A stretch of DNA of 6,715 nt. It comes from Candidatus Omnitrophota bacterium. GTDB lineage: Bacteria; Omnitrophota; Omnitrophia; Omnitrophales; Danuiimicrobiaceae. Both the position numbers and the translations under genes were made by a program. The notes beneath the pieces are model-generated. The model did no database searches. It was given only the letters and a program-made list of their open reading frames with translations, and had not been told where the DNA came from. Where the stretch lies: contig JACQQO010000091.1 of NCBI GenBank assembly GCA_016206955.1, positions 1 to 6,715 of the forward strand, written 5' to 3'. Below are positions 1-5,720 of the stretch, piece by piece (position 1 is the stretch's first letter; each line of letters starts with the position of its first letter).

Positions 1-26
1 AACTTATTACTTAGAACTTATTACTT
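1..26. repeat. Short direct repeat at the 3' end of lpxB
   Basis: The 12-base unit AACTTATTACTT occurs at 1-12 and again at 15-26, separated by AG, giving a 14-base period. On the lpxB strand the repeat covers the last codons and two consecutive TAA stops (9-7 and 6-4), so the final residues of LpxB are encoded inside the repeat. The window begins in the first copy, so the array may continue to the left. This is probably a small tandem duplication. No terminator-like hairpin is visible here. Confidence 0.6.
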
Positions 27-1158
27 TTAACACCACTTTTGCCGCACGCTCAGCTGCTCCGCTATCTCCCAGTTTGACCTGAATCGCTTTTAAATCGAGG
101 ATCATTTTTTCACGCAAATCCTGATGTTCTAGAAGAAAATGCGCTTCTTGAGCGATGGTTTCCGGTTTTATTTCATGCTGAATGAATTCAGGAACAATTT
201 TTCGCCCTGCCACCACATTCACGAGTCCAATGTAAGGAATTCGAATCAATCTCCTTCCCAGAAAAAAAGTAGACCACGCTGTCTTATATAAAATAACAAA
301 CGGAGTTGAGGCAAGTGCTGCCTCCAGCGTTGAAGTGCCGGATGAAACAAGCGCAAAGTCACTTGCATATAAAAGGTCGAAGCTTCGGTTTCGAATAGAT
401 TGAATGGGATAACTTGGCTGTTCCCTCGAAAGAATTTTTTCATAGAGAGAAGAAGAAAGCGTATTAGATTGAGAAAGCAAAAATTGAACGTTGGGGGTAC
501 GCGAATAAATTCGTTTGGCAACTTGAAGCATTTCAGGAAGAATTCGTTTAACTTCTGTTTGCCGCGAGCCTGGAAATAAGCCTACGATTTTGGTTTTATC
601 GGATATTTTCGGCACCCACTCGGCTCTGAGTTCTGCGCGTGTTTTTGAGGGTTGCTTTAGATCAATGAGTGGATGGCCCACCCACGATACCGATACCCCT
701 TCCTTTTGGTAAAGTTCGGCTTCGAAATTAAAAAAAACAATCATGTGATCAACGGTACGGCGGATGGTATGAATCCGGCGTTTTCCCCAAGCCCAAATTT
801 GGGGAGAGATGTAATAAATAATCGGAAAACGCTTATTGATTTTTTTTGCAAATCTCAGATTAAAGCCGGGATAATCAATCAAAATAATCGCATCAGGCCT
901 GAAGATTTGGACTTCGCTCAGCGCTTTCTTAAAGATGGATCTAAACAAAAAATATTTTCTCAAAACATCCCCTAGTCCCAAAGCCGCCTCTTTCGTTAAA
1001 TCACAGAGAAGCTCCACGCCTTCTTTTGCCATTTCGCTTCCCCCGAGGCCGCGGCAGAGGAGATCAGGATTTAATTTTTTAAGTTCGCGCACGAGATGTG
1101 CGCCTTGAAAATCGCCGGAAGCTTCTCCGGCAATGAAAAACAATTTCTTAGGAGGCAT
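7..1158 (-). CDS. lpxB: Lipid-A-disaccharide synthase LpxB
   Basis: LpxB is a glycosyltransferase (GT19, GT-B fold) at the inner membrane. It joins UDP-2,3-diacylglucosamine to lipid X (2,3-diacylglucosamine-1-phosphate) to give the lipid A disaccharide. The 383 residues match the usual length of about 380. Visible family motifs are GEASGD at 11-16, the D-x-P-x-F-N stretch with Asp95, YISPQIWAW at 117-125, GHPL at 161-164, LFPGSR at 194-199, the SSGTSTLEAAL donor-site stretch near 272-282, and GLVNVVAGR...VPEFIQ at 311-326. The ATG at 1158 gives the canonical N-terminus MPPKKLFFIAGEASGD and lies 11 bases inside the end of the upstream oxidoreductase gene. No SD precedes it, so translational coupling is likely. 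The gene ends in tandem TAA codons. Function is confident from the motifs. Confidence 0.97.
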   Translation of the reverse strand: MPPKKLFFIAGEASGDFQGAHLVRELKKLNPDLLCRGLGGSEMAKEGVELLCDLTKEAALGLGDVLRKYFLFRSIFKKALSEVQIFRPDAIILIDYPGFNLRFAKKINKRFPIIYYISPQIWAWGKRRIHTIRRTVDHMIVFFNFEAELYQKEGVSVSWVGHPLIDLKQPSKTRAELRAEWVPKISDKTKIVGLFPGSRQTEVKRILPEMLQVAKRIYSRTPNVQFLLSQSNTLSSSLYEKILSREQPSYPIQSIRNRSFDLLYASDFALVSSGTSTLEAALASTPFVILYKTAWSTFFLGRRLIRIPYIGLVNVVAGRKIVPEFIQHEIKPETIAQEAHFLLEHQDLREKMILDLKAIQVKLGDSGAAERAAKVVLKVISSK

Positions 1159-2107
1159 GAAGGGGTTGAGGGGCGTTTGCCTTAATCGATTCCAAGATTT
1201 GAAGGGCTACTTTGAGCGCATCACGAGCGGCCACGTCGGGTTTCCCGTTTAGGGATCCACGAGTTACAGAGTGGGCAAAATCTTCAAGCTCCGCTTTGAG
1301 GGGTTCTTCTTTTTGGATGTCGATTTGTTCGCGGCTGATTTTCCCGCCGAAGAGAGCCGCCGGAAGACTTGCCTTTCTGAAAATTTGTGCGGATTGAGCC
1401 ACATAATCAAGCGAAATGTAAGCATCTTCCTGAAAAATCCTAATTTTTCGCTGAGCTTCTGGAGTCAAGCGAGAGGCCGTGAGGTCTGCAATCGCATGAT
1501 TTTTGAATTTGATGCGAACATTGGCAATATCTTCAAATGGGGTGAGCACATTGATTCCGATGGCGTCGATCGATTCGATCTCAGATTTGACCAGTTGTAA
1601 CACGATATCGATATCGTGGATCATGAGGTCAAGCACAACGCCGCAATCTGCAATTCGGGGAGTAAAAGGGCCCAAGCGGTGAACTTCAATGAATCTGATA
1701 TTGCGGGCGATTTGTTCAATTCGCCTAAGCCCGGCATTGTAGCGTTCGAGATGACCGACTTGAAGCGTGAGATTCTTTTGTTTTGCAAGTTCAATCAGTT
1801 CATCTGCTTCTTCGAGGCGATTCGTGATCGGTTTTTCAATCAAAACATGGACGCCGGCGTTTAAAATTTCTTTGGCAATTGAAAAATGGGTGGTGGTAGG
1901 GGTTGCAACGCTTGCGATGTCAATCGAATCTAAGAGGTCGTGAAAATCCGTGGTAAACTTAACTCCTATGGATTCGGCTTTTTCAGCTTTTGTCTTGTCG
2001 ACATCGCAAAGCGCCACTAATTCTACATTGGAAAGGCCATGATAAACCCGGGCGTGCTCTTTACCTAAATGCCCGATGCCGATTACAGCTGCTCTCAGTT
2101 TTTTCAT
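1148..2107 (-). CDS. Gfo/Idh/MocA-family oxidoreductase, possible GnnA-like UDP-GlcNAc 3-dehydrogenase
   Basis: This is an NAD(P)-dependent sugar dehydrogenase of 319 residues in the Gfo/Idh/MocA family. Seen: a Rossmann motif VIGIGHLGKEH at 8-18, the ATPTTTH stretch near 68-74, the hallmark EKP at 91-93, GHLERYN at 118-124, and D160-L-M-I-H164-D165 with the usual catalytic-region Asp/His. The remaining C-terminal half looks like the family's alpha/beta domain. The ATG at 2107 starts directly before the Rossmann strand. The frame stays open to a TTG at 2179, but that extension has no family character. No SD is visible. The gene overlaps lpxB and leads the transcript. In Acidithiobacillus and Leptospira an enzyme of this family, GnnA, oxidises UDP-GlcNAc at C3 for 3-amino lipid A, and gnnA lies among lpx genes in Acidithiobacillus. 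The partner aminotransferase GnnB is not in this window, so the substrate is inference. Confidence 0.85.
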   Translation of the reverse strand: MKKLRAAVIGIGHLGKEHARVYHGLSNVELVALCDVDKTKAEKAESIGVKFTTDFHDLLDSIDIASVATPTTTHFSIAKEILNAGVHVLIEKPITNRLEEADELIELAKQKNLTLQVGHLERYNAGLRRIEQIARNIRFIEVHRLGPFTPRIADCGVVLDLMIHDIDIVLQLVKSEIESIDAIGINVLTPFEDIANVRIKFKNHAIADLTASRLTPEAQRKIRIFQEDAYISLDYVAQSAQIFRKASLPAALFGGKISREQIDIQKEEPLKAELEDFAHSVTRGSLNGKPDVAARDALKVALQILESIKANAPQPLHAS

Positions 2108-2150
2108 AAGTGTATTGACATCAACAAGATAGATTGCGTAAAAACGGTGA

Positions 2151-2179
2151 ATTGTATCATAAAAAGGAATCTGATACAA
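2151..2179 (-). promoter_or_regulatory. Predicted promoter of the oxidoreductase-lpxB unit
   Basis: On the minus strand TTGTAT (2179-2174) is followed after 17 bases by TACAAT (2156-2151). The -10 is preceded by TGA, giving an extended -10 (TGnTACAAT). The -10 matches TATAAT at 5 of 6 bases and the -35 matches TTGACA at 3 of 6. A start near 2144 would leave a leader of about 37 nt before the ATG at 2107, with no SD in it. It overlaps the divergent msbA promoter completely. Confidence 0.5.
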
Positions 2180-2180
2180 T
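2152..2180 (+). promoter_or_regulatory. Predicted promoter of msbA
   Basis: TTGTAT (2152-2157), 17 bases, then TACAAT (2175-2180) with TG at 2172-2173 forming an extended -10. A start near 2187 would leave only about 4 nt before the msbA ATG at 2191. The mRNA would then be nearly leaderless, which fits the absence of a correctly spaced SD: AAGGA in the spacer is about 23 bases from the ATG and would lie upstream of the start point. Confidence 0.5.
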
Positions 2181-2190
2181 CAAAACTCTT

Positions 2191-3972
2191 ATGGAAGTTT
2201 ACAAACGTCTCGTCAGTTATCTCAAGCCGTATGCTGGCCGCTTGATTGTGGCTTTTGCGTGTACGATCTTATATACCTTAGCTCATTCACTAGTTTCGGT
2301 TACCGTTTTCGTGATTTTAAACGGCCTTCAGAATAAAAATTACGTCGTTATCGGTAATATGCCGAAGTTGGATTGGCTCCAAAAGTTCAACCTTCCTATC
2401 CTTGAATTTCCGAGTATCCAATTTTCCACAAGTCTTGTCCCTTTTATTGTGGTTGCTGTATTTTTATTTCGGGGGATTTTTGAGTATGTTTCACGCTATC
2501 AGATGTCGGTGGTAGGCTTAAGAGCAGTCAGGAAAATTCGGGACGATCTTTACGCCCATTTGGTCCGCTTATCCACCCGTTTTTATTCAAGGGGGAGGAC
2601 AGGGGAACTGATGAGCCGGACCATGCATGATGTCAATGTCATTCAAGCGGGAGTGACTGATGTATTTGTAGATATAGTGAAACAACCACTGGTGCTTCTT
2701 TTTCAAATCCCGCTGATTTTCTTTTGGGGCGGAAGATTTGCGTTGATTGCCCTCGCTGTTTTTCCAATTGTTCTCCTACCCATTATTTTCTTTGGCCGTA
2801 GACTCCGTAAAACAGAACGAAAAATTCAAGAGCAGATGGCCAATATTAATTCCCAAATGCAGGAGACTTTTACCGGGATCAATGTGGTGAAAGCGTTCAA
2901 CATGGAACAGTATGAAATCCGCAAGTTTGAGGGAATTCATAAAAACGTCTTTGATTTCCTTAAACGTGCTGTGCGAATCACGATTGTTCAACGTCCTCTC
3001 ATTGAAGTGATCGGTTCTGTGGGAATCGCCTTTGCGATTTGGTATGGAATGAGAATGTTGCCTCTGGATCGTTTCGCATCTTTTTTAACCGTGTTGTTTT
3101 TGTTTTACGAGCCGCTGAAAAAAATAAGCAAAGCGAATTCTTCACTTCAACAAACCATTGCTGCCGGGGGTCGCGTCTTTGAACTTATGGACATCCAACC
3201 TGAAATTCAAGATCAGCCGGGCGCCATTCAACTGGCTCGGGATATCAAAACCATCCAGTATCAAAATATTTCCTTTGCTTACGAAGCGGCGAAAGAAGTG
3301 CTCAGCAATATTAATTTGTCTGTTCATTCAGGTGAAATTATTGCCATCGTCGGGACGAGCGGCTCCGGAAAAACCACGCTCGTGAATCTTCTCCTTCGGT
3401 TTTATGATCCGACAGATGGGAACATTTTGGTCAATGGTGTGGACATTCGTAATTTCGCTCTTTATTCGCTCCGGGATAAAATCGGCCTTGTCACCCAAGA
3501 GACTTTTCTTTTTAACACGACCGTTTTTGAAAACATTGCTTATGGCAGATTGGATGCTTCTTTTGAAGAAGTCCGGCAAGCCGCCGAAAATGCTTTTGCA
3601 GATGAATTTATTCGTTCACTTCCGAAAGGATACGGCACCATGATTGGGGAGCGAGGCGTGACTCTTTCGGGAGGGGAAAGGCAGCGGCTTTCTATTGCGC
3701 GGGCACTTCTTAAAAATCCGCCCATTTTAATTTTGGATGAAGCGACTTCTCAATTGGATACCGAAAGCGAACGTCAAGTGCAGAAAGCGCTTGAACTTTT
3801 GATGGTGGGCCGAACCGTGTTTGTGATTGCTCACCGGCTTTCTACGATTCAAAACGCAGACCGGATCATTGTCCTTGAGCATGGACGAATGGTGCAATCC
3901 GGTACGAATGAATCCCTTTTGCGCGAAGGCGGAGTTTACAAGCGGCTTTATGACTTGCAGTTTAACGTCTAA
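2191..3972 (+). CDS. msbA: MsbA-type lipid A export ABC transporter (permease-ATPase fusion)
   Basis: This is a half-size ABC exporter of 593 residues, expected to work as a homodimer in the inner membrane and to flip lipid A core from the inner to the outer leaflet. The N-terminal half (about 15-330) is a six-helix type I exporter domain, with hydrophobic stretches near 17-44, 81-100, 162-202 and 271-306. The ATPase domain (about 350-593) shows A-loop Tyr364, Walker A GTSGSGKT at 388-395, Q-loop Gln436, signature LSGGE at 492-496, Walker B ILILDE ending at Glu517, D-loop SQLD (SALD is usual) and H-loop His548, so it should be active. ATG 2191 gives a typical MsbA start. An in-frame TTG at 2134 is less likely because it falls inside the promoter. 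The divergent lpxB unit supports lipid A as cargo, but this family also exports drugs and other lipids, so the substrate is inferred. Confidence 0.9.
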   Translation: MEVYKRLVSYLKPYAGRLIVAFACTILYTLAHSLVSVTVFVILNGLQNKNYVVIGNMPKLDWLQKFNLPILEFPSIQFSTSLVPFIVVAVFLFRGIFEYVSRYQMSVVGLRAVRKIRDDLYAHLVRLSTRFYSRGRTGELMSRTMHDVNVIQAGVTDVFVDIVKQPLVLLFQIPLIFFWGGRFALIALAVFPIVLLPIIFFGRRLRKTERKIQEQMANINSQMQETFTGINVVKAFNMEQYEIRKFEGIHKNVFDFLKRAVRITIVQRPLIEVIGSVGIAFAIWYGMRMLPLDRFASFLTVLFLFYEPLKKISKANSSLQQTIAAGGRVFELMDIQPEIQDQPGAIQLARDIKTIQYQNISFAYEAAKEVLSNINLSVHSGEIIAIVGTSGSGKTTLVNLLLRFYDPTDGNILVNGVDIRNFALYSLRDKIGLVTQETFLFNTTVFENIAYGRLDASFEEVRQAAENAFADEFIRSLPKGYGTMIGERGVTLSGGERQRLSIARALLKNPPILILDEATSQLDTESERQVQKALELLMVGRTVFVIAHRLSTIQNADRIIVLEHGRMVQSGTNESLLREGGVYKRLYDLQFNV

Positions 3973-4002
3973 GTCGGCCGTGTGTCCAAGTTTAGAATTT
4001 CC

Positions 4003-4030
4003 TTGCCCCTCTTTAAAAATATGTTACAAT
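4003..4030 (+). promoter_or_regulatory. Predicted promoter of the rpsB-tsf-pyrH-frr cluster
   Basis: TTGCCC (4003-4008; 4 of 6 to TTGACA), 16 bases, then TACAAT (4025-4030; 5 of 6 to TATAAT) with TG at 4022-4023, an extended -10. A start near 4037 gives a leader of about 86 nt before the proposed rpsB start at 4123. The site lies 30 bases after the msbA stop. I see no terminator between them, so read-through from msbA is also possible. Confidence 0.65.
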
Positions 4031-4056
4031 CTACGCCACTTTCAACTTTTCATCCC

Positions 4057-4090
4057 TCATATTGATGTAACTCATTTGATGACAATATGA
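4057..4090 (+). promoter_or_regulatory. Hairpin in the rpsB leader
   Basis: TCATATTG (4057-4064) pairs perfectly with CAATATGA (4083-4090) across an 18-base loop. It is an 8-bp, AU-rich stem inside the 5' untranslated region, about 17 bases before the SD. In E. coli, S2 represses its own operon through the rpsB leader, so this is a candidate place for such control. I cannot match it to the known leader structure. Confidence 0.4.
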
Positions 4091-4096
4091 TTTGAA

Positions 4097-4135
4097 ATGC
4101 ATGGATTAGGAGGAATTAAATTATTGAAGCGATAA
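4097..4135 (+). other. Short upstream reading frame overlapping the rpsB start
   Basis: ATG at 4097 opens a 12-codon frame (MHGLGGIKLLKR) that ends at TAA 4133-4135. It runs across the rpsB SD and past the AUU start in a different frame. No SD precedes it and the peptide has no recognisable family, so it may be chance. If translated it would compete with rpsB initiation. Confidence 0.15.
4108..4113 (+). promoter_or_regulatory. Strong Shine-Dalgarno site of rpsB
   Basis: A perfect AGGAGG lies 9 bases before ATT 4123 and 6 bases before ATT 4120. No ATG, GTG or TTG lies at a suitable distance in the rpsB frame. The TTG at 4124 is out of frame and reaches a stop after three codons. This is the best SD in the window and decides the start of rpsB. 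Confidence 0.85.
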
Positions 4136-5010
4136 CAGTTAAACAACTTTTGGAAGCCGGAGTCCATTTTGGGCACCAAACCAAACGGTGGAATCCCAAA
4201 ATGGCGCCTTTTATCTTTACCGATCGAAACGGCGTTTACATCATCGATTTGGAAAAAACTCTCACCTATTTGGTCACCGCTTGTGACTATCTCAAGAAAG
4301 TTGCGGAAGAGGGCAACACCATTCTTTTTGTGGGAACCAAGCGCCAAGCGCAAGAAGCAATTTTAGAAGCCGCCCAAAAAACCGAGATGCCTTACGTTCA
4401 TCAAAGATGGCTTGGCGGAATGCTCACCAACTTTGAGACGGTCCGCAAAAGCGTAGCGCGCCTCGATGAAATTGAAAAAATGGAAACGGAAGGCACTTAT
4501 CAGTTCCTTACCAAGAAAGAAGTGGCAATGCTGAGGACACAGCGGGAAAAATTGCTCAAAGTTTTGGCCGGCGTCCGCCATATGAAACGCCTCCCGACCG
4601 TTCTTTTTGTCGTAGATCCAAAGCAAGAAGAAATTGCAGTTTTGGAAGCGCGGCGTCTTGGAATCCCGGTTGCGGCGATTATTGATACGAATTGCAATCC
4701 AGATTTGATCGATTATCCAATTCCGGGAAATGATGATGCGATCCGGTCCGTGAAACTCATTTGCGACATTGTTTCAAAAGCTGTGTTAGAAGGCCGCGAA
4801 AGGTTCAAACAGCTTCATCCTCAGGAAGTCGTTGAACCAGTAAAACCGGAAGACGAAGCAATCGAAACTCCGGCAGTTGTTCCACCGGCTGCTGAAGTCA
4901 TTGCGGAAGTGATCGAAGAAACTGTGGTTGAAAAGTTAGTCGATCGGGAAGTGGCGAAACCAAAAGCGAAGAGGGGGCGTCCTCGCAAAGAAACGAAGGA
5001 CGTCATTTAA
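4123..5010 (+). CDS. rpsB: 30S ribosomal protein S2, apparent AUU start
   Basis: S2 is a small-subunit protein that binds late in assembly and is needed to hold S1 and for initiation. The core (1 to about 232) is typical: VKQLLEAGVHFGHQTKRWNPKM at 6-27, RWLGGMLTNF at 95-104, FVVDP at 162-166 and PGNDDAIRS at 201-209. The frame has a TAA at 4117 and then no standard start until TTG 4150, which would cut off conserved residues and lacks an SD. Counting back, ATT at 4123 falls exactly where B. subtilis S2 has its Met (MSVISMKQLLEAGVHFGHQ), 9 bases after AGGAGG, so AUU initiation is inferred (295 residues). A sequencing error of ATG to ATT is the alternative. The C-terminal tail (about 233-295) is acidic and proline-rich, then ends in a basic AT-hook-like RGRPRK at 284-289. 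First gene of the cluster. Confidence 0.95.
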   Translation: MEAITVKQLLEAGVHFGHQTKRWNPKMAPFIFTDRNGVYIIDLEKTLTYLVTACDYLKKVAEEGNTILFVGTKRQAQEAILEAAQKTEMPYVHQRWLGGMLTNFETVRKSVARLDEIEKMETEGTYQFLTKKEVAMLRTQREKLLKVLAGVRHMKRLPTVLFVVDPKQEEIAVLEARRLGIPVAAIIDTNCNPDLIDYPIPGNDDAIRSVKLICDIVSKAVLEGRERFKQLHPQEVVEPVKPEDEAIETPAVVPPAAEVIAEVIEETVVEKLVDREVAKPKAKRGRPRKETKDVI

Positions 5011-5028
5011 TTAATGGTGCAGGGGACA

Positions 5029-5622
5029 ATGGCCATCAATCAAGCAGATCAAGTCAAAGTGCTTCGCGAAGAAACCGGCGCGGGCATTATGGATTGCAAA
5101 AGGGCGCTCACGGAAGCCAAGGGAGATTTTAAGGCCGCAAAAGACCTTCTCCGGAAACGCGGCTTTGAAATTGCACAGAAGAAATCAGGCCGCGCCGCTA
5201 AAGAAGGACAAGTTTTTTCTTACGTTCATTTGGGAGGAAAAATCGGGGTTTTGGTAGAAATTAATTGCGAAACCGATTTTGTGGCCCGCAATTCTGAATT
5301 TCAACAGTTCGGCCGTGATATCGCGATGCAAATTGCCGCAAGCCATCCGCTTTTCGTTTCGCGCGAAGAAGTGGATGTCAAGTGGCTGGAACAAGAAAAA
5401 GAAATATTTCGGGCGCAAGTGAAAGAGAAGCCCGCGAAGATTCAAGACCAAATCATTCAGGGAAAGCTCGAAAAACGTTTTCAAGAAGTGTGTCTTCTAG
5501 ATCAGCAGTTTATTAAAAACGAAGAAATCACCATTCAAAATCTTTTGACGGGCCTCATTTCGAAATTGGGGGAAAACGTGATCATCAAGCGTTTCCGACG
5601 TTTCGAAATCGGATCTGATTAA
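5029..5622 (+). CDS. tsf: Elongation factor Ts, short form
   Basis: EF-Ts is the guanine-nucleotide exchange factor that recycles EF-Tu-GDP in the cytoplasm. Seen: an N-terminal UBA-like domain with VKVLREETGAGIMDCKRAL at 9-27, then the core with the conserved TDFVAR at 82-87, which contacts EF-Tu, and the closing I-x-R-F-x-R-F-E-I-G stretch near 186-195. At 197 residues it is close to the Thermus form (about 196) and much shorter than E. coli (283), so the second core subdomain is missing and it may act as a dimer. ATG 5029 aligns with the E. coli start and has AGGGG a few bases upstream, which is close spacing. An in-frame ATG at 5014 would add MVQGT. The gene follows rpsB by 18 bases. Confidence 0.95.
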   Translation: MAINQADQVKVLREETGAGIMDCKRALTEAKGDFKAAKDLLRKRGFEIAQKKSGRAAKEGQVFSYVHLGGKIGVLVEINCETDFVARNSEFQQFGRDIAMQIAASHPLFVSREEVDVKWLEQEKEIFRAQVKEKPAKIQDQIIQGKLEKRFQEVCLLDQQFIKNEEITIQNLLTGLISKLGENVIIKRFRRFEIGSD

Positions 5623-5633
5623 ATTGCAACTCT

Positions 5634-5715
5634 CCTTCCCCCTTTATGGGGGAAGGTAGGGATGGGGGTTGGGATGCAATCCCCCCACCTTTATCCTCCC
5701 CCACAAGGGGGAGGA
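5634..5715. repeat. Intergenic GC-rich element with two perfect hairpins
   Basis: The left hairpin is CCTTCCCCC (5634-5642), loop TTTAT, GGGGGAAGG (5648-5656), 9 bp perfect. The right hairpin is TCCTCCCCC (5694-5702), loop ACAA, GGGGGAGGA (5707-5715), 9 bp perfect. Between them GGGAT (5671-5675) can pair with ATCCC (5679-5683). The two hairpins resemble each other and the outer ends are nearly inverted, as in small palindromic intergenic repeats of the REP/MITE kind. Neither hairpin is followed by a T-run, so these are not typical intrinsic terminators. The element fills most of the tsf-pyrH gap. Only one copy lies in the window, so its repeat status is inferred. Confidence 0.6.
5648..5673 (+). 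other. Potential G-quadruplex sequence
   Basis: Four G-runs of at least three lie on the plus (mRNA-like) strand: 5648-5652, 5659-5661, 5664-5668 and 5671-5673, with linkers of 6, 2 and 2 bases. This fits the usual G3+N1-7 pattern. The first run is also one arm of the left hairpin, so the two structures would exclude each other. Folding is not shown. Confidence 0.45.
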
Positions 5716-5720
5716 ATAAA

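Larger units (their letters stand above)
2151..2180. repeat. Perfect 9-base inverted repeat in the divergent intergenic region
   Basis: ATTGTATCA at 2151-2159 is the exact reverse complement of TGATACAAT at 2172-2180, with a 12-base centre (2160-2171) that contains AAAAAGGAAT. It sits between two divergent lipid A genes. Its two arms supply the -35 and -10 of a promoter on each strand. It could equally be an operator for a dimeric regulator, or fold as a hairpin in a longer transcript, with the purine-rich AAGGA in the loop. Confidence 0.8.

Noticed and set aside
673..975. Plus-strand reading frame of 100 codons opposite lpxB
   Set aside because: It lies wholly antisense to a confident lpxB, with no SD and no family features.
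2115..2144. TTGACA at 2115-2120 as the -35 of an msbA promoter
   Set aside because: The hexamer is perfect, but the best -10 downstream is TAAAAA after 18 bases, a weak match. The palindromic TGATACAAT promoter fits better. It remains a second choice.
2134..2190. Longer msbA start at TTG 2134 and longer oxidoreductase start at TTG 2179
   Set aside because: Both extensions run through the shared palindrome and add residues with no family similarity; the inner ATG codons give canonical N-termini.
3973..4002. Terminator between msbA and the rpsB promoter
   Set aside because: No hairpin with a T-run is visible in these 30 bases; read-through cannot be excluded.
5014..5028. Longer tsf start at ATG 5014
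   Set aside because: It would add MVQGT beyond the conserved N-terminus and has only GAAGGA 13 bases upstream; ATG 5029 aligns with E. coli EF-Ts. The choice is not certain.
5634..5656. Left hairpin as a Rho-independent terminator after tsf
   Set aside because: The stem is strong but is followed by a G-rich stretch, not a T-run, and pyrH/frr continue the conserved operon.
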